NCBI RefSeq assembly: GCF_000092405.1
Contig: NC_014220.1
Span: 868,001-932,000, forward strand
DNA: 64,000 bases
Direction: 5' to 3'
DNA from: Syntrophothermus lipocalidus DSM 12680
GTDB lineage: Bacteria; Bacillota; Syntrophomonadia; Syntrophomonadales; Syntrophothermaceae
The position numbers and the translations under genes are program-made. The notes under the pieces were generated by a model. It was given only the letters and a program-made list of their open reading frames with translations. It was not told the DNA's origin and made no database searches. Within the stretch, counting starts at the first letter, position 1, and each line of letters starts with the position of its first letter. This document shows positions 1-10,414 of the stretch, in pieces.

Positions 1-54
1 CGGTTTTAGTGATGATGTAATGGTGTTGTTGTAGGAAAAGTTATAATTCTCGGG

Positions 55-522
55 TTGGGTGCAGGATGGCTGCGGAGAGGGGGAAAAAAACTGCACTATT
101 GGATAATAATGCTGACGGTCGCTGGGTTAGATCAACTGACCAAGCTGTGGATACAGGAGTATATGGGTTTGGGACAGAGTGTACCGGTTATCGGTAATGT
201 TTTGCACGTTACGCGGGTATTGAACCAAGGCGGGGCTTTCGGGTTATTGTCAGGGAGATATTTTTTGTTTTTAGCTACAGCTATCGGCTTAATTTTCGTG
301 GCCAGTTATTATGCCGTTTATTACAAACCAAATAAGGCCTTACAGTTTGGGCTAGGTTTGGTGAGCGGGGGAGCTTTGGGTAACCTTGTGGACCGGCTTT
401 GGCATGGGGGAGTCGTGGACTTTATCGATTTGGGATTTTGGCCCGTGTTTAACCTAGCCGATTCGGCTATCGTGGTTGGAACAGCTTGGCTGGCTTTACT
501 GTTGCTCAAGTCAAGGGGCTAG
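55..522 (+). CDS. lspA: Lipoprotein signal peptidase (signal peptidase II)
   Basis: Membrane aspartic peptidase that removes the signal peptide of diacylglyceryl-modified prolipoproteins. About 155 residues, the usual family length, with four hydrophobic segments. The two family signature blocks are present: GALGNLVDRLWHGGVVDF and FNLADSAI; the Asp residues in NLVDR and NLADS are the expected catalytic pair. The family N-terminal block LDQLTK is at residues 25-30. The start is unsure: TTG at 55 lacks a well-placed ribosome binding site, and ATG at 109 would leave only six residues before the conserved Asp. The gene lies nine bases before rluD, a pairing common in Firmicutes. The first bases of the window may be the tail of an upstream gene, too short to name. 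Confidence 0.93.
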   Translation: MGAGWLRRGGKKLHYWIIMLTVAGLDQLTKLWIQEYMGLGQSVPVIGNVLHVTRVLNQGGAFGLLSGRYFLFLATAIGLIFVASYYAVYYKPNKALQFGLGLVSGGALGNLVDRLWHGGVVDFIDLGFWPVFNLADSAIVVGTAWLALLLLKSRG

Positions 523-540
523 GGGAGAAGGTTGGTACGT

Positions 541-1458
541 ATGGAAACGCGAGACGTGGTGATAGAAGGGTCCCACGAAGGCGAACGACTGGACCGGTTC
601 TTGGCCGAGACGTTATGTGACGTTTCACGCAGCCAAGTCAAGAACCTGATCGACGAAGGCTTAGTCTTGGTCGGGGGTAGGCCTCAAAAACCCGGGTACC
701 GTATAAGAAAGGGCGATATCATACAGGTTCGTATCCCAGCGGCTCGAGAGACGGGATTGGTTGCTCAAGAGATGCCTTTGAACATAGTCTACGAAGACCG
801 GGATCTGGTGGTAATAGACAAACCGCAAGGCTTGGTGGTTCATCCTGCACACGGGCATTGGGAAGGGACCCTGGTTAACGCTCTTTTGTATCGGGTAAAA
901 GACTTGTCTGGAATAAACGGGGAGTTGCGACCGGGAATAGTTCACCGCCTGGATAAAGACACCTCTGGCCTCATGGTGGTAGCTAAAAACGATCAGGCTC
1001 ACCGCGACCTGGCTGATCAGATAAAGGCCCGGAAAATACGGCGGGAGTATGTAGCGGTGGTGCATGGGGTGATCAGAGAGAATTCCGGGACTATAGATGC
1101 TCCTATAGGAAGGAGCCCGTCAGACCGCAAAAAGATGGCGGTAGTAAGGGAGGGACGCCCGGCCGTCACCCACTATACTGTTCTTAGGCGATACCGAGAC
1201 TACACTTTAGTTAGAGCGAGGCTTGAGACCGGTCGAACCCACCAGATTCGGGTGCACTTTGCATATATCAGACACCCCGTGGTCGGCGACCAGGTGTATG
1301 GTCCGAGCAGATCGAGGTTTGAGCTCAAAGGCCAGGCTTTGCATGCCTGCTACCTGGCTTTTTATCACCCTACTACTAAAGAACTGCTTGAATTTGATTC
1401 ACCCTTTCCCCCGTATGTTCAGGAGCTTCTGCGGCAACTCGAAAAATCGGGTGCTTGA
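541..1458 (+). CDS. rluD: Pseudouridine synthase, RluD family
   Basis: RNA pseudouridine synthase of the RluA/RluD family, probably modifying large-subunit rRNA; the exact target uridines cannot be read from sequence. An N-terminal S4 RNA-binding domain (about residues 10-70, including RLDRFLAE) precedes the catalytic domain. The catalytic Asp is in HRLDKDTSGLMVVAK, and the later RTHQIRVH block is also typical. I chose ATG at 541 because GGGGAGAAGG at 522-531 is well spaced for it; TTG at 532 lies directly against that site. About 305 residues. The 3' end carries the -35 box of the pyr promoter. Confidence 0.93.
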   Translation: METRDVVIEGSHEGERLDRFLAETLCDVSRSQVKNLIDEGLVLVGGRPQKPGYRIRKGDIIQVRIPAARETGLVAQEMPLNIVYEDRDLVVIDKPQGLVVHPAHGHWEGTLVNALLYRVKDLSGINGELRPGIVHRLDKDTSGLMVVAKNDQAHRDLADQIKARKIRREYVAVVHGVIRENSGTIDAPIGRSPSDRKKMAVVREGRPAVTHYTVLRRYRDYTLVRARLETGRTHQIRVHFAYIRHPVVGDQVYGPSRSRFELKGQALHACYLAFYHPTTKELLEFDSPFPPYVQELLRQLEKSGA

Positions 1459-1483
1459 CACGACTAGGGCCTTGACTTAGAAT
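1455..1483 (+). promoter_or_regulatory. Sigma-A promoter of the pyr operon
   Basis: TTGACA at 1455-1460, a 17-base spacer, then TAGAAT at 1478-1483: a perfect -35 box and a 5/6 match to the -10 box. The -35 box overlaps the rluD stop codon. Transcription should start near 1490, just before the PyrR-binding hairpin, which fits an attenuation-controlled operon. Confidence 0.85.
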
Positions 1484-1494
1484 GACGACAGAAG

Positions 1495-2180
<686 letters not shown>

Positions 2181-2185
2181 AGCAT

Positions 2186-2285
2186 CCCTTTAAAATAGTC
2201 CGGAGAGGCTAGCAAGGGAACCGGCTGGTGCCGGATAATGGAGGTGTGTTTCAAGCCTTCCTTGCTAGCGGGGAAGGCATTTTTA
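2186..2285 (+). promoter_or_regulatory. PyrR attenuator 2, between pyrR and pyrB
   Basis: A complete three-part switch is visible. PyrR-binding hairpin: CCCTT (2186-2190) with AAGGG (2214-2218) and AGTC with GGCT around loop CGGAGA. Antiterminator: GCTAGCAAGG (2208-2217) is perfectly complementary to CCTTGCTAGC (2260-2269). Terminator: GCCTTCC (2255-2261) with GGAAGGC (2272-2278), then ATTTTTATT. Antiterminator and terminator share bases and cannot coexist; the binding hairpin competes with the antiterminator. Confidence 0.93.
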
Positions 2286-2316
2286 TTGGATACACCGCGC
2301 GAGGAGGTAAAGATGA

Positions 2317-3258
2317 ATGGTGTTTAAGCGGCGCAAGGATTTGCTCGGTATTGAGGATCTTTCTCGGGAGGAGATAACTTCGATTCTGGATGTAGCCCAA
2401 CCGATGAAAGACATAATTTTTCGGGACATAAAGAAGGTGCCAACCTTACGGGGAAAGGTGATCGTAACCTTGTTTTACGAACCGAGTACGCGGACAAGAA
2501 CATCGTTCGAGTTGGCAGGCAAATACTTATCGGCGGACACGGTCAACTTGGCGGTTACCACCAGCAGCGTACAGAAAGGCGAAAGTCTTAAGGATACGAT
2601 AAGGACTATTGAGGCGATGGGCGCTGACGTCATTATCATAAGGCATTCCATGAGCGGTGTACCGCACTACGTTGCCCGCAACACCAGCATGCGGGTCATC
2701 AATGCAGGGGATGGAACTCACGAACACCCTACCCAAGCTCTGCTCGACATGTACTCTATTCGGGAGAAAAAGGGGACTTTAGAAGGATTAAAGGTGGCTA
2801 TTCTGGGGGATATATTACACAGTCGGGTAGCTCGTTCCAACATTTTTGGTCTTCAAAAGTTCGGGTGTGAGATCAGAATTATAGGTCCATCTACTCTGAT
2901 GCCGGCTGACATAGAGAACCTGGGAGTCAAAAAGTACTACGACATTGAAGAAGGACTAGAAGGAGTAGACGTTATCAACGTCTTACGAATTCAAAGGGAA
3001 AGGCAAAAGGAAGGTTTGTTTCCGACTTTGGAAGAGTACAGCAATCTTTACTGTCTAACCCGGGAGCGGGTGGCATTGGCCAAGCCTGACGTGCTGGTCT
3101 TGCATCCCGGCCCCATGAACCGGGGAGTGGAAATAGCGGGGGACGTAGCCGATAGCCCCTTTTCAGTCATCGAAGAACAGGTCACCAACGGGGTTGCGGT
3201 CAGAATGGCTTTATTGTACCTGATGATGGGAGGGACGACTGATGAGGTTAATGATTAA
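2317..3258 (+). CDS. pyrB: Aspartate carbamoyltransferase catalytic subunit
   Basis: Transfers the carbamoyl group of carbamoyl phosphate to aspartate, the first committed pyrimidine step. 313 residues, usual for a catalytic chain. Carbamoyl-phosphate-binding loop [15 protein letters not shown], then HPTQALLD and the late [10 protein letters not shown] block are all present. Start ATG at 2317 after GAGGAGGTAAAG. It follows the second PyrR attenuator, and its last 17 bases overlap pyrC, so the two are probably translationally coupled. No regulatory chain (pyrI) is adjacent. Confidence 0.97.
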   Translation: MVFKRRKDLLGIEDLSREEITSILDVAQPMKDIIFRDIKKVPTLRGKVIVTLFYEPSTRTRTSFELAGKYLSADTVNLAVTTSSVQKGESLKDTIRTIEAMGADVIIIRHSMSGVPHYVARNTSMRVINAGDGTHEHPTQALLDMYSIREKKGTLEGLKVAILGDILHSRVARSNIFGLQKFGCEIRIIGPSTLMPADIENLGVKKYYDIEEGLEGVDVINVLRIQRERQKEGLFPTLEEYSNLYCLTRERVALAKPDVLVLHPGPMNRGVEIAGDVADSPFSVIEEQVTNGVAVRMALLYLMMGGTTDEVND

Positions 3259-4531
3259 AGGCGGCCGGATCATCGATCCTGTGAACTCGATCGACCTGGT
3301 AGGAGATATCCTTGTCGAAGACGGTCTCGTCCAAGAGATTTCACCTGCGATAAGAACGAAGAAAGCCGAGGTACTGGATGCTAATGGTAAAATTGTTTGC
3401 CCGGGATTCATCGACATGCACGTCCACCTGAGAGAGCCGGGATTCGAATACAAGGAGGATATTGCCTCGGGTACCAGGGCGGCAGCGGTGGGAGGGTTCA
3501 CCACTGTATGCTGCATGCCTAATACCAACCCGGTGATAGACAACGGTGCGGTGGCCGCATTTGTGTGTTCCCGGGCCCGGCAAGTAGGGGTAGTTAACGT
3601 CTTTCCCATCGGCAGCATTACCAAGAAGCAGCAGGGGACCGAGATATCAGAAATGGCTGATCTCGTGCAAGCCGGTTGTGTTGCTGTCTCCGACGACGGG
3701 CGCCCGGTGATGAATGCCGAGATTATGAGGCGGGCTTTGGAATATTCTCGGATGTTCGATATCCCGGTCATTTCCCACTGCGAGGATCTAGATCTTTCCG
3801 AAGATGGACAAATGCACGAAGGGTTTTACTCCACTTTGTACGGACTTAAAGGGATTCCGGCTGCTGCGGAAGAGGTAATGGTGGCCAGAGACATCCTGCT
3901 TGCGGAAACTACGAAAAGCAGGGTTCATTTCGCTCACATCAGCACCCGAGGATCAGTGGAGCTCATCAAAATGGCTAAAAGGAAAGGTCTGGCTGTAACC
4001 TGTGAAGTCACGCCCCACCATTTAACCCTTACCGATGAAATGGTGCGGGATTATGATCCCGATACCAAGGTCAACCCCCCTCTGCGCAGCCGCGAGGACG
4101 TTGAAGCTTTGCGGCAGGGACTGATCGAAGGCGTGATCGATTGCATTGTCACCGACCATGCCCCGCATGAGGTAGAAGCCAAGGACTGCGAGTACAACCT
4201 AGCTTCATGTGGAATTTCTGGGCTGGAGACTGCCGTGGCTGTGATATTAAACGACTTGGTCAATAGTGGGATAGTGGACATATCTGACGTGGTTCGCTTA
4301 ATGTCGGTTAACCCGGCCAATATCTTGAAACTGGACCGGGGCAATCTAGCTCCTGGAAAGGTAGCGGACATAACAATATTAGACTTAGAGCTAGAACGCC
4401 GGGTGGAACCAAGTCGGTTCTTGTCCAAGGGCAAGAACAATCCTTTTAAAGGCCGAGTCTTAAAGGGATGGCCTTGGGCTACAATTGTTCGAGGCCGGCT
4501 GGTGGCTTACAACGGTAAGCTTGTTGTCTAA
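3242..4531 (+). CDS. pyrC: Dihydroorotase, class I
   Basis: Zinc amidohydrolase that cyclises carbamoyl aspartate to dihydroorotate. 429 residues, right for the class I (long) enzymes. Metal-binding [10 protein letters not shown] is near residues 59-68; a later HCED, the CEVTPHHL block and VTDHAPH supply the remaining ligands and catalytic Asp. ATG at 3242 lies inside pyrB; a second ATG at 3251 is possible. Third gene of the pyr operon. In Bacillus carA and carB follow pyrC; here they are absent and pyrK comes next. Confidence 0.96.
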   Translation: MRLMIKGGRIIDPVNSIDLVGDILVEDGLVQEISPAIRTKKAEVLDANGKIVCPGFIDMHVHLREPGFEYKEDIASGTRAAAVGGFTTVCCMPNTNPVIDNGAVAAFVCSRARQVGVVNVFPIGSITKKQQGTEISEMADLVQAGCVAVSDDGRPVMNAEIMRRALEYSRMFDIPVISHCEDLDLSEDGQMHEGFYSTLYGLKGIPAAAEEVMVARDILLAETTKSRVHFAHISTRGSVELIKMAKRKGLAVTCEVTPHHLTLTDEMVRDYDPDTKVNPPLRSREDVEALRQGLIEGVIDCIVTDHAPHEVEAKDCEYNLASCGISGLETAVAVILNDLVNSGIVDISDVVRLMSVNPANILKLDRGNLAPGKVADITILDLELERRVEPSRFLSKGKNNPFKGRVLKGWPWATIVRGRLVAYNGKLVV

Positions 4532-4616
4532 AATGGTGCCAATTTAAGATAAGATGCCTGGAGGAATATTTGTCCTGATGTAGAATTCCTTGCATAACAG
4601 TCATCGGGGGTGTTCT

Positions 4617-5408
4617 ATGCGGAAAGTTCAACAAGCCCTTGTTATCAGGCATCGGGAGATAGTTCCCGGGTACTTCGAGTTAGAGTTTATAGCTCCTGAG
4701 ATTGCACGCGAAGCCCTTCCCGGTCAGTTTGTCCACATAAGGGTAACTCAAAGTCTTGACCCGCTACTAAGAAGACCGTTCGGTATCTACAATGTGGAAA
4801 AGAAAATCGGTAGCATAACCGTATTCTACCGGGTGGTAGGTAGGGGCACTAGAATGTTGTCCGATGTGCACACAGCCGAACAACTCGACGTTTTGGGGCC
4901 TTTGGGCAGGCCCTTTTCTTTACCCAGGTATATGCGGCGGGCACTTCTGATAGGCGGGGGAGTCGGGATTGCTCCACTGGTTTATCTGGCCCGTGTCTTG
5001 TGCGAACACAAGGTCGAAGTGACTGTTCTTCTAGGGGCGTCTACCTCTGGGTACCTGGTCGGCAAGGATATTCTCAAACGTATGGGCATAGATTTTATGG
5101 TGTCGACGGATGATGGCAGTGAGGGGATGAAGGGCAGGGTCACCGATTTATTGGAGAGGGTTATCGATAAGAAACAGTTCGACTACATTTATTCGTGCGG
5201 CCCGGAACCGATGATGGCCAAGGTAACCGAGATTGCCCAGGCAAGGGGGATCAACGGAGAGTTGTCACTGGAAGAGCACATGGCCTGCGGCATAGGGGCA
5301 TGTTTGGGTTGTGCCAAAAAGGTTATCAGAAATGGAACCGCAGCCTATGCCAAGGTATGCACCGATGGTCCTGTTTTCAAGATAGGCGAGGTGGTGTTTG
5401 ATGCCTAA
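4617..5408 (+). CDS. pyrK: Dihydroorotate dehydrogenase B, electron-transfer subunit
   Basis: FAD and [2Fe-2S] subunit that passes electrons from dihydroorotate dehydrogenase to NAD+. 263 residues. FAD-binding RRPFGIYN near residue 53, nucleotide-binding GGGVGIAPL, and a C-terminal cysteine cluster (CGIGACLGC, then VCTDGP) that should hold the iron-sulfur centre. ATG at 4617 has GGGGGTG seven bases upstream; a TTG nine codons earlier lacks such a site. It overlaps pyrD by eight bases, as expected for a two-subunit enzyme. Confidence 0.95.
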   Translation: MRKVQQALVIRHREIVPGYFELEFIAPEIAREALPGQFVHIRVTQSLDPLLRRPFGIYNVEKKIGSITVFYRVVGRGTRMLSDVHTAEQLDVLGPLGRPFSLPRYMRRALLIGGGVGIAPLVYLARVLCEHKVEVTVLLGASTSGYLVGKDILKRMGIDFMVSTDDGSEGMKGRVTDLLERVIDKKQFDYIYSCGPEPMMAKVTEIAQARGINGELSLEEHMACGIGACLGCAKKVIRNGTAAYAKVCTDGPVFKIGEVVFDA

Positions 5409-6339
5409 GAAAAAGGAAAAACCGGCCATCAATCTATCGGTAGACTTGGGTGGAATTACATTGAAAAACCCGGTTACGGTCGCTTCGGGGACTTTCGGCT
5501 ATGGAGCGGAATATGAAGAGTTTATAGATCTGTCGGAATTAGGCGCGGTGATCGTAAAAGGCACTACCTTGGAGCCCAGGGACGGGAACCCTCCTCCCCG
5601 GATCGTAGAAACCCCTGCGGGGATGCTTAACGCTATTGGGCTTGAAAATCCTGGAGTGGAAGTGTTGATAAACGTCCACCTTCCCCATCTGCGGGAAAAG
5701 AAGGCCACCGTGATCGTAAACATTGCCGGTAATCAAGTCGAGGATTACGCGCGTTTGGCAGCTATCTTGGACCGACAGCCAGGAATAGCCGGCCTCGAGG
5801 TTAACATTTCTTGCCCCAACGTAAAACAAGGGGGTCTTCAATTCGGAACCGACCCGATTATGATCGACGAAGTAGTAAGGGCTGTACGAGAAAGCACTAG
5901 ATTACCTCTTATAGTCAAGCTATCGCCCAACGTGACCGATATAGTCGCTATGGCTAAAGCAGCGGTCAACGCGGGAGCAAACGCCATTTCTCTTATCAAC
6001 ACGCTTTTGGGGATGGCGATTGATGTGGAAAAGAGACGTCCAGCTCTAGGTAACATCTTTGGCGGGTTATCCGGACCGGCGATCAAGCCGATAGCGGTCA
6101 GAATGGTTTACCAGGTGGCAAAGGAAGTGGACGTGCCTATTCTAGGAATGGGAGGCATCATGAATTACTCCGATGCCTTGGAGTTTATCTTGGCCGGAGC
6201 GACGGCGGTATCAATCGGCACCGGCAACTTTGTAGACCCGGGTATATCTCGACGAATCATAGGGGACCTTGAACAATATTTAGAGAAAAACGGAATATAC
6301 GATATCCAGGAGCTAATCGGGGCAGCCATTATCCGCTAG
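5401..6339 (+). CDS. pyrD: Dihydroorotate dehydrogenase B, catalytic subunit (class 1B)
   Basis: FMN enzyme oxidising dihydroorotate to orotate. 312 residues. The class 1 catalytic cysteine is in [23 protein letters not shown] near the N-terminus and GMGGI and GTGNF near the C-terminus are FMN- and phosphate-binding blocks. With pyrK next to it, this is the NAD-linked 1B type. ATG at 5401 was chosen over the adjoining TTG at 5398. Confidence 0.96.
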   Translation: MPKKKEKPAINLSVDLGGITLKNPVTVASGTFGYGAEYEEFIDLSELGAVIVKGTTLEPRDGNPPPRIVETPAGMLNAIGLENPGVEVLINVHLPHLREKKATVIVNIAGNQVEDYARLAAILDRQPGIAGLEVNISCPNVKQGGLQFGTDPIMIDEVVRAVRESTRLPLIVKLSPNVTDIVAMAKAAVNAGANAISLINTLLGMAIDVEKRRPALGNIFGGLSGPAIKPIAVRMVYQVAKEVDVPILGMGGIMNYSDALEFILAGATAVSIGTGNFVDPGISRRIIGDLEQYLEKNGIYDIQELIGAAIIR

Positions 6340-6374
6340 CAGAGCATTAACCGAGGCAGTAGGAGGCATGAGGC

Positions 6375-7097
6375 ATGAAACCGCCGGAGAGACTCATTGT
6401 GGCCCTCGATGTAGATACAGAAGAGGAGGCCCTGTCTTTAGTTGACGAACTGCGAGATGTAGTGGGGGTTTTCAAGATAGGGATGCAGCTTTTCGACAGC
6501 GCCGGCCCGGACATTGTCAGAAAAATTACCCGGGCAGGCGGCAGAGTATTTGTTGATCTGAAGTTTCATGATATCCCCAATACGGTCAGTGCTGCAGCGA
6601 GGATAATAACCCGGCTAGGAGCATACATGTTTAACGTTCACGTAGCCGGTGGCCGCGAAATGATGAGGCAGACCGCAAAGGCTACCCTGGAGGAAGCCGG
6701 ATGCCTGGGGATTTCTCCGCCCCGGGTACTAGGGGTGACGGTTCTTACCAGCATTTCGGAGCAGCAGTTAAGAGAGGACCTCAAGATTCAATTGGGAATG
6801 GAAGAGCTCGTAGTGGAATGGGCTTTGATGGCCAGGGAATGTGGCCTTTCGGGAGTGGTGGCTTCACCGCACGAAATCGCCGCCATTCGCGAGGCGTGCG
6901 GGCCAGGATTTCTCATAGTCACACCTGGGGTAAGGCCTGTCTGGGCTGACAAAGATGATCAACAGAGGATTACTACTCCCGCCCAGGCTATCCAGTTGGG
7001 GGCAGACTACATCGTGATAGGCCGTCCGATTCTGAGGGGAAAGAATCGAAGAGAAGCGGCAATGAGAATCATTGAAGAATTGGAGGCTTCAATATGA
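6375..7097 (+). CDS. pyrF: Orotidine 5'-phosphate decarboxylase
   Basis: Decarboxylates OMP to UMP. 240 residues. The catalytic block DLKFHDIPNTV gives the Lys-Asp charge network, and GVRP plus GADYIVIGRPI form the phosphate-binding end. Good ribosome binding site (AGGAGGC) before ATG 6375. Overlaps pyrE by four bases (ATGA), typical of coupled translation. Confidence 0.96.
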   Translation: MKPPERLIVALDVDTEEEALSLVDELRDVVGVFKIGMQLFDSAGPDIVRKITRAGGRVFVDLKFHDIPNTVSAAARIITRLGAYMFNVHVAGGREMMRQTAKATLEEAGCLGISPPRVLGVTVLTSISEQQLREDLKIQLGMEELVVEWALMARECGLSGVVASPHEIAAIREACGPGFLIVTPGVRPVWADKDDQQRITTPAQAIQLGADYIVIGRPILRGKNRREAAMRIIEELEASI

Positions 7098-7669
7098 TGA
7101 GCAAAGAGAGGGCAGAACAGATTTTTGCGACCACGGGCGCGCTTCTAGAAGGACATTTTCTATTGAGTTCAGGCAGGCACAGCAATCGTTATATTCAGTG
7201 TGCTTCGGTGCTGCAATACCCGTGTTACACAGAGGAACTGGCCGAGGAATTGGCTTCCCGTTTTCGAAACGACAACGTAGAAGTGGTGATTGGACCAGCT
7301 ATGGGAGGTATCATTGTGGCGTATGAAGTGGCCCGGAAGCTGGGGGTCAAGGGCATGTTTTGCGAGAGGGAAAACGGGGAGATGAAGCTGCGCCGCGGGT
7401 TTACCGTAGTTCCGGGACAGCGTGTACTGGTGGTCGAGGATGTCATTACTACCGGAGGATCAGTGCGAGAAGTAATACAGGTGGTACGAGAAGAAGGAGG
7501 CGCCGTGATTGGAGTAGCAGCGCTAGTAGACCGCAGCGGCGGGAAGGTGGATTTCGGGGTTAGAACGGAGTCGGTGCTGGTAGTCGATATCGAAACCTTC
7601 GAGCCTGATAATTGCCCGTTATGCAAGGCAGGTAAGATCCCTTTAGTGAAACCAGGTAGCCGATACTGA
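7094..7669 (+). CDS. pyrE: Orotate phosphoribosyltransferase
   Basis: Joins orotate and PRPP to give OMP. 191 residues. The PRPP-binding loop VLVVEDVITTGGSV is near residues 112-125. The C-terminal CPLCKAG (a CxxC) is seen in the shorter clostridial-type enzymes. Last gene of the pyr operon. The gene after it is convergent, and the 234-base gap holds copies of a dispersed repeat. Confidence 0.96.
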   Translation: MMSKERAEQIFATTGALLEGHFLLSSGRHSNRYIQCASVLQYPCYTEELAEELASRFRNDNVEVVIGPAMGGIIVAYEVARKLGVKGMFCERENGEMKLRRGFTVVPGQRVLVVEDVITTGGSVREVIQVVREEGGAVIGVAALVDRSGGKVDFGVRTESVLVVDIETFEPDNCPLCKAGKIPLVKPGSRY

Positions 7670-7670
7670 G

Positions 7671-7740
7671 CCACAGATAAACACAAATGGGCACAGATGA
7701 GCACTGATGTGGTTTAGACGCCGATTGACCCAGATTAGTA
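7671..7740 (-). repeat. Degenerate repeat tract after pyrE with one dispersed-repeat copy
   Basis: A run of degenerate units of about 10-11 bases ending in GAT (CCACAGAT, GCACAGAT, GCACTGAT, GCCGATT, CCCAGATT, GCGGATT). Bases 7713-7733 on the minus strand match the 20-base repeat at 35245-35264 and 41050-41069 with about three mismatches. I see no gene in 7670-7903. Confidence 0.6.
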
Positions 7741-7898
7741 GCGGATTGGCAACTGAATGACAATAAATGATAATAAGTAAACAAGTTATGATTGCGAACG
7801 ATTATTCTTTAGACCCTGCAAATTGTCTTTAGTCATCTTAAAGCTTCAGAAGTCCCATACTTATTGGGAAGAGTCATTGCAAATGCAAATCTTAAAAG

Positions 7899-7920
7899 CT
7901 GCGTCAATCCGCGTCAATTT
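7899..7920 (+). repeat. Dispersed-repeat copy overlapping the 3' end of rqcH
   Basis: CTGCGTCAATCC followed by GCGTCAATTT; about 17 of 22 bases agree with the copies at 35 and 41 kb. It is in opposite orientation to the copy at 7713-7733, so the pyrE-rqcH gap is flanked by inverted copies. It supplies the stop codon and last codons of rqcH. Confidence 0.55.
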
Positions 7921-9712
7921 CCGGCTTAAACTCTTTTCGTAGCAGGGATTCTAACCGCGGGTCTTTCAGATTGACGTAAAGGGTCCAGTAGTTGTCGTAG
8001 ACTACCATGCCCGGCTTTGAGCCCTTGGGCTTTTTGACGTTGTTTCTGAAAGTGTAATCTACAGCAACCTTGTCAGATTCCCGGCTTTTGCTGAAATAGG
8101 CAGCTAACAGGGCTGCCTCTTCCAGGGTGTGGTCTGGAACTTCGTGAATACTCTGGATGTTTTTGCTCAACCGGACGATAACGTGACTCCCGGGTACGTC
8201 CTTGGCGTGCAGCCAGAGGTCGTTGTGCCCCGAGGCTTTCAGAGTCAGTTGTTCGTTTTGCAGGTTGTTTCTTCCAACCAGTATTTTGTAGCCGTCTGAA
8301 GACAGGAACATACGGGGTTGCAGCCGTTCCTCCTTGACGCGCGCTTTTCTTTTTTTATCTTTGTTTATATACCCTTCTCTATCCAGTTCTTCTGCTATTT
8401 CTTCTATTTCGTCCATAGTTTCTGCTTGTTCAAGGGCAAATTGTACTGATTCAAGGTAGGCAATTTCTTGTCGGGTTTCCCGTAAACGTTTTTCGGCGTG
8501 AAGGGCTGCGGCTTTACCTTTAGCATACAGTTTGAAGTAGCGCTGGGCGTTTTCGATCGGAGTGAGGTGCGGAAGCAGCCCAACTGTTACCGATTCTCCC
8601 GTATAAAAGTCTATGAGCTCGACTTCGGTTTGACCTTTCTCAATCTGGTGCCCGTAGGCAGTCAGCAGTTCTCCCCAAGTGCGGTAAGGAAAGGTCTTCT
8701 CGGCTTGAACGAGGTCGCCTTCCTGTAAAAGGGCTTTGCGGTAAGCCTTTTCCAGATGGGCTTTGAGGGTTCGCAACAGGTTAGTTTTATACGAGTAGGC
8801 CCTGAGCTGACTGAGCTTATGATAGAAATAATAGTCAACAGCTTGATTAACGGAAGCGAAAGTCAAGACTTCTTCGCCGGCTTCTTGAGAAGCCATCGGT
8901 AACAAAGAAAAAGGGGAAAACTCCAAGACTCCTCGGGGGCCGGTTAGGACCGTCGGGTTTACCCGGCTGTTCTTGGCCTGTTCCCAAAGAGAACGCCAGG
9001 TGAGAAAGAGCTTAGATAATTCCAACTCACCACATTCGTCTGTTGGCAGATCTGGATCCAAGCCTGACCGATGGCATATATATCTAGCAGTAAACTGGCT
9101 GATGCCTGCACATACCCGAAACATTCCTCTATTTAGGCTGCTGTCGCCTGTTTCCCAGAGCCGGGCCGCAAACTCTTCGTAGGTAGCGTTTTCGGCCTCT
9201 AATTTGCCCTGTGCGGGGGGCGGCACATAAGGGTGTCCAGGCAAGATCTCGCGATACGAGTTGCTATCAGGGCCAAATCGCTTGAGGGCGTCTGTGATCA
9301 GATTGGTTTCAGGGTCCATCAATATGATATTAGTATGTTTACCGGTGAACTCACAAACCAGGACTTTTTCTTTCCATTCCAAAAAGTCGTTCAAAGCCTC
9401 ACACCGGATATTGACTACCCGTTCGCTGTCGACCTGAACAATCTCCTTCACTCTGGCTCCATCCAGATGTTTGCGCAACAGCATGCAAAAGGCGAAGGGA
9501 GTAGCCGGATTTTCTTTTCGTTCATCGGTGAGGTGTAACCGGGACCAACCGGGATTGGCGGAAATCACCAATCTCTTGCTTCCCTTGGGTTTGCGCAAAG
9601 ATAGTACAATCTCATCTTTTTCGGGCTGCAGAATCTTATCAATTCGGCAGCCTTGGAGAAAAGGATTCAGTTCCTCACACAGTGCAGCGATGGTAAGCCC
9701 GTCGAAAGGCAT
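7904..9712 (-). CDS. rqcH: RqcH / NFACT-family ribosome quality control protein (FbpA-like)
   Basis: NFACT family. In Bacillus RqcH binds split 50S subunits carrying stalled peptidyl-tRNA and adds C-terminal alanine tails; older annotations call it fibronectin-binding protein. Order: NFACT-N domain (from MPFDGLTIAALCEEL), helical coiled-coil middle (about residues 290-450), then NFACT-R with DLWLHAKDVPGSHVIVR. About 602 residues. I start at ATG 9712 because AGGGGGTGT lies just upstream; ten earlier codons are in frame but sit before this site. The final residues (EIDAD) are encoded by a copy of the dispersed repeat. Confidence 0.93.
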   Translation of the reverse strand: MPFDGLTIAALCEELNPFLQGCRIDKILQPEKDEIVLSLRKPKGSKRLVISANPGWSRLHLTDERKENPATPFAFCMLLRKHLDGARVKEIVQVDSERVVNIRCEALNDFLEWKEKVLVCEFTGKHTNIILMDPETNLITDALKRFGPDSNSYREILPGHPYVPPPAQGKLEAENATYEEFAARLWETGDSSLNRGMFRVCAGISQFTARYICHRSGLDPDLPTDECGELELSKLFLTWRSLWEQAKNSRVNPTVLTGPRGVLEFSPFSLLPMASQEAGEEVLTFASVNQAVDYYFYHKLSQLRAYSYKTNLLRTLKAHLEKAYRKALLQEGDLVQAEKTFPYRTWGELLTAYGHQIEKGQTEVELIDFYTGESVTVGLLPHLTPIENAQRYFKLYAKGKAAALHAEKRLRETRQEIAYLESVQFALEQAETMDEIEEIAEELDREGYINKDKKRKARVKEERLQPRMFLSSDGYKILVGRNNLQNEQLTLKASGHNDLWLHAKDVPGSHVIVRLSKNIQSIHEVPDHTLEEAALLAAYFSKSRESDKVAVDYTFRNNVKKPKGSKPGMVVYDNYWTLYVNLKDPRLESLLRKEFKPEIDAD

Positions 9713-9732
9713 ACGGATACACCCCCTAGGAA

Positions 9733-9761
9733 AGTATAACACTTAGGGTATACTTGCTCAA
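9733..9761 (-). promoter_or_regulatory. Sigma-A promoter of rqcH
   Basis: Read on the minus strand: TTGAGC (9756-9761), a 17-base spacer, TATACT (9733-9738). Both boxes are close to consensus and lie about 20 bases before the rqcH start codon. Confidence 0.75.
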
Positions 9762-9968
9762 CTCGCCCTGGAATGAAGGTGTCAGCCGGAACGGCACTTG
9801 GAGATGAGCAAAGACTATAAGAACCAGCCTTGAATTCTAAAATGGAAAAAGCCCCGCGTGCTTTTGAATCTTATGGGCAGAATCTACCCCCTTTTTGTCG
9901 ACGGATAGAGGAGAATGAAGAAGTGGTGACGAAGATACACCGTGGGGGAAGTCTGGGAGGAGTGTCGC

Positions 9969-10400
9969 ATGTCGGACATGGTAAAAGCCTTTTACCGCGA
10001 TATTCTGTTACAGGTGTTATCGATTGAATCGAGAAAAAGGCAGGTCTCGGAGCGCCTGTTGCTGACCAAGTCTGATAGGTTACGGCTCAGGATCATCAGG
10101 GAATTCCTCAGCTTGGACCTGGACAAACACACTTTGCTCCAGCAGGCGGCTGTAGTCGGATTTCGAAATCAGGCGTTCGATATATTGGATCATTTGCGCA
10201 AGCTCTACGGGGTAGAGGAGTACGACTTGTTGCCTGACCGCATACGAGAAGAAATACGACATACGGAAAGGCTTCTTTTGCCGATCGTGAATGAGATAAA
10301 ATATCCTAAAAGTAGTAGTTTTTTTGAACGCCGTCTCATCCAAGAGGTGAACAAGTACGTTACTTTGCAGGCCAGGGAATACGTCAAGGTTAGACTTTAA
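9969..10400 (+). CDS. Hypothetical protein, helical, 143 residues
   Basis: Not recognised. The product is rich in charged and leucine residues and looks almost wholly alpha-helical (RIIREFLSLDLDKHTLL, REEIRHTERLLLPIVNEIK), with no signal peptide, membrane segment or cysteine motif. Start ATG 9969 follows GGGAGGAG at 9955-9962. It lies 14 bases before the CoA-disulfide reductase gene, so the two are probably co-transcribed; a role linked to that enzyme is only a guess. The 256 bases before it hold the rqcH promoter and no clear forward promoter. Confidence 0.75.
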   Translation: MSDMVKAFYRDILLQVLSIESRKRQVSERLLLTKSDRLRLRIIREFLSLDLDKHTLLQQAAVVGFRNQAFDILDHLRKLYGVEEYDLLPDRIREEIRHTERLLLPIVNEIKYPKSSSFFERRLIQEVNKYVTLQAREYVKVRL

Positions 10401-10414
10401 AGGAGGGGAAAGAA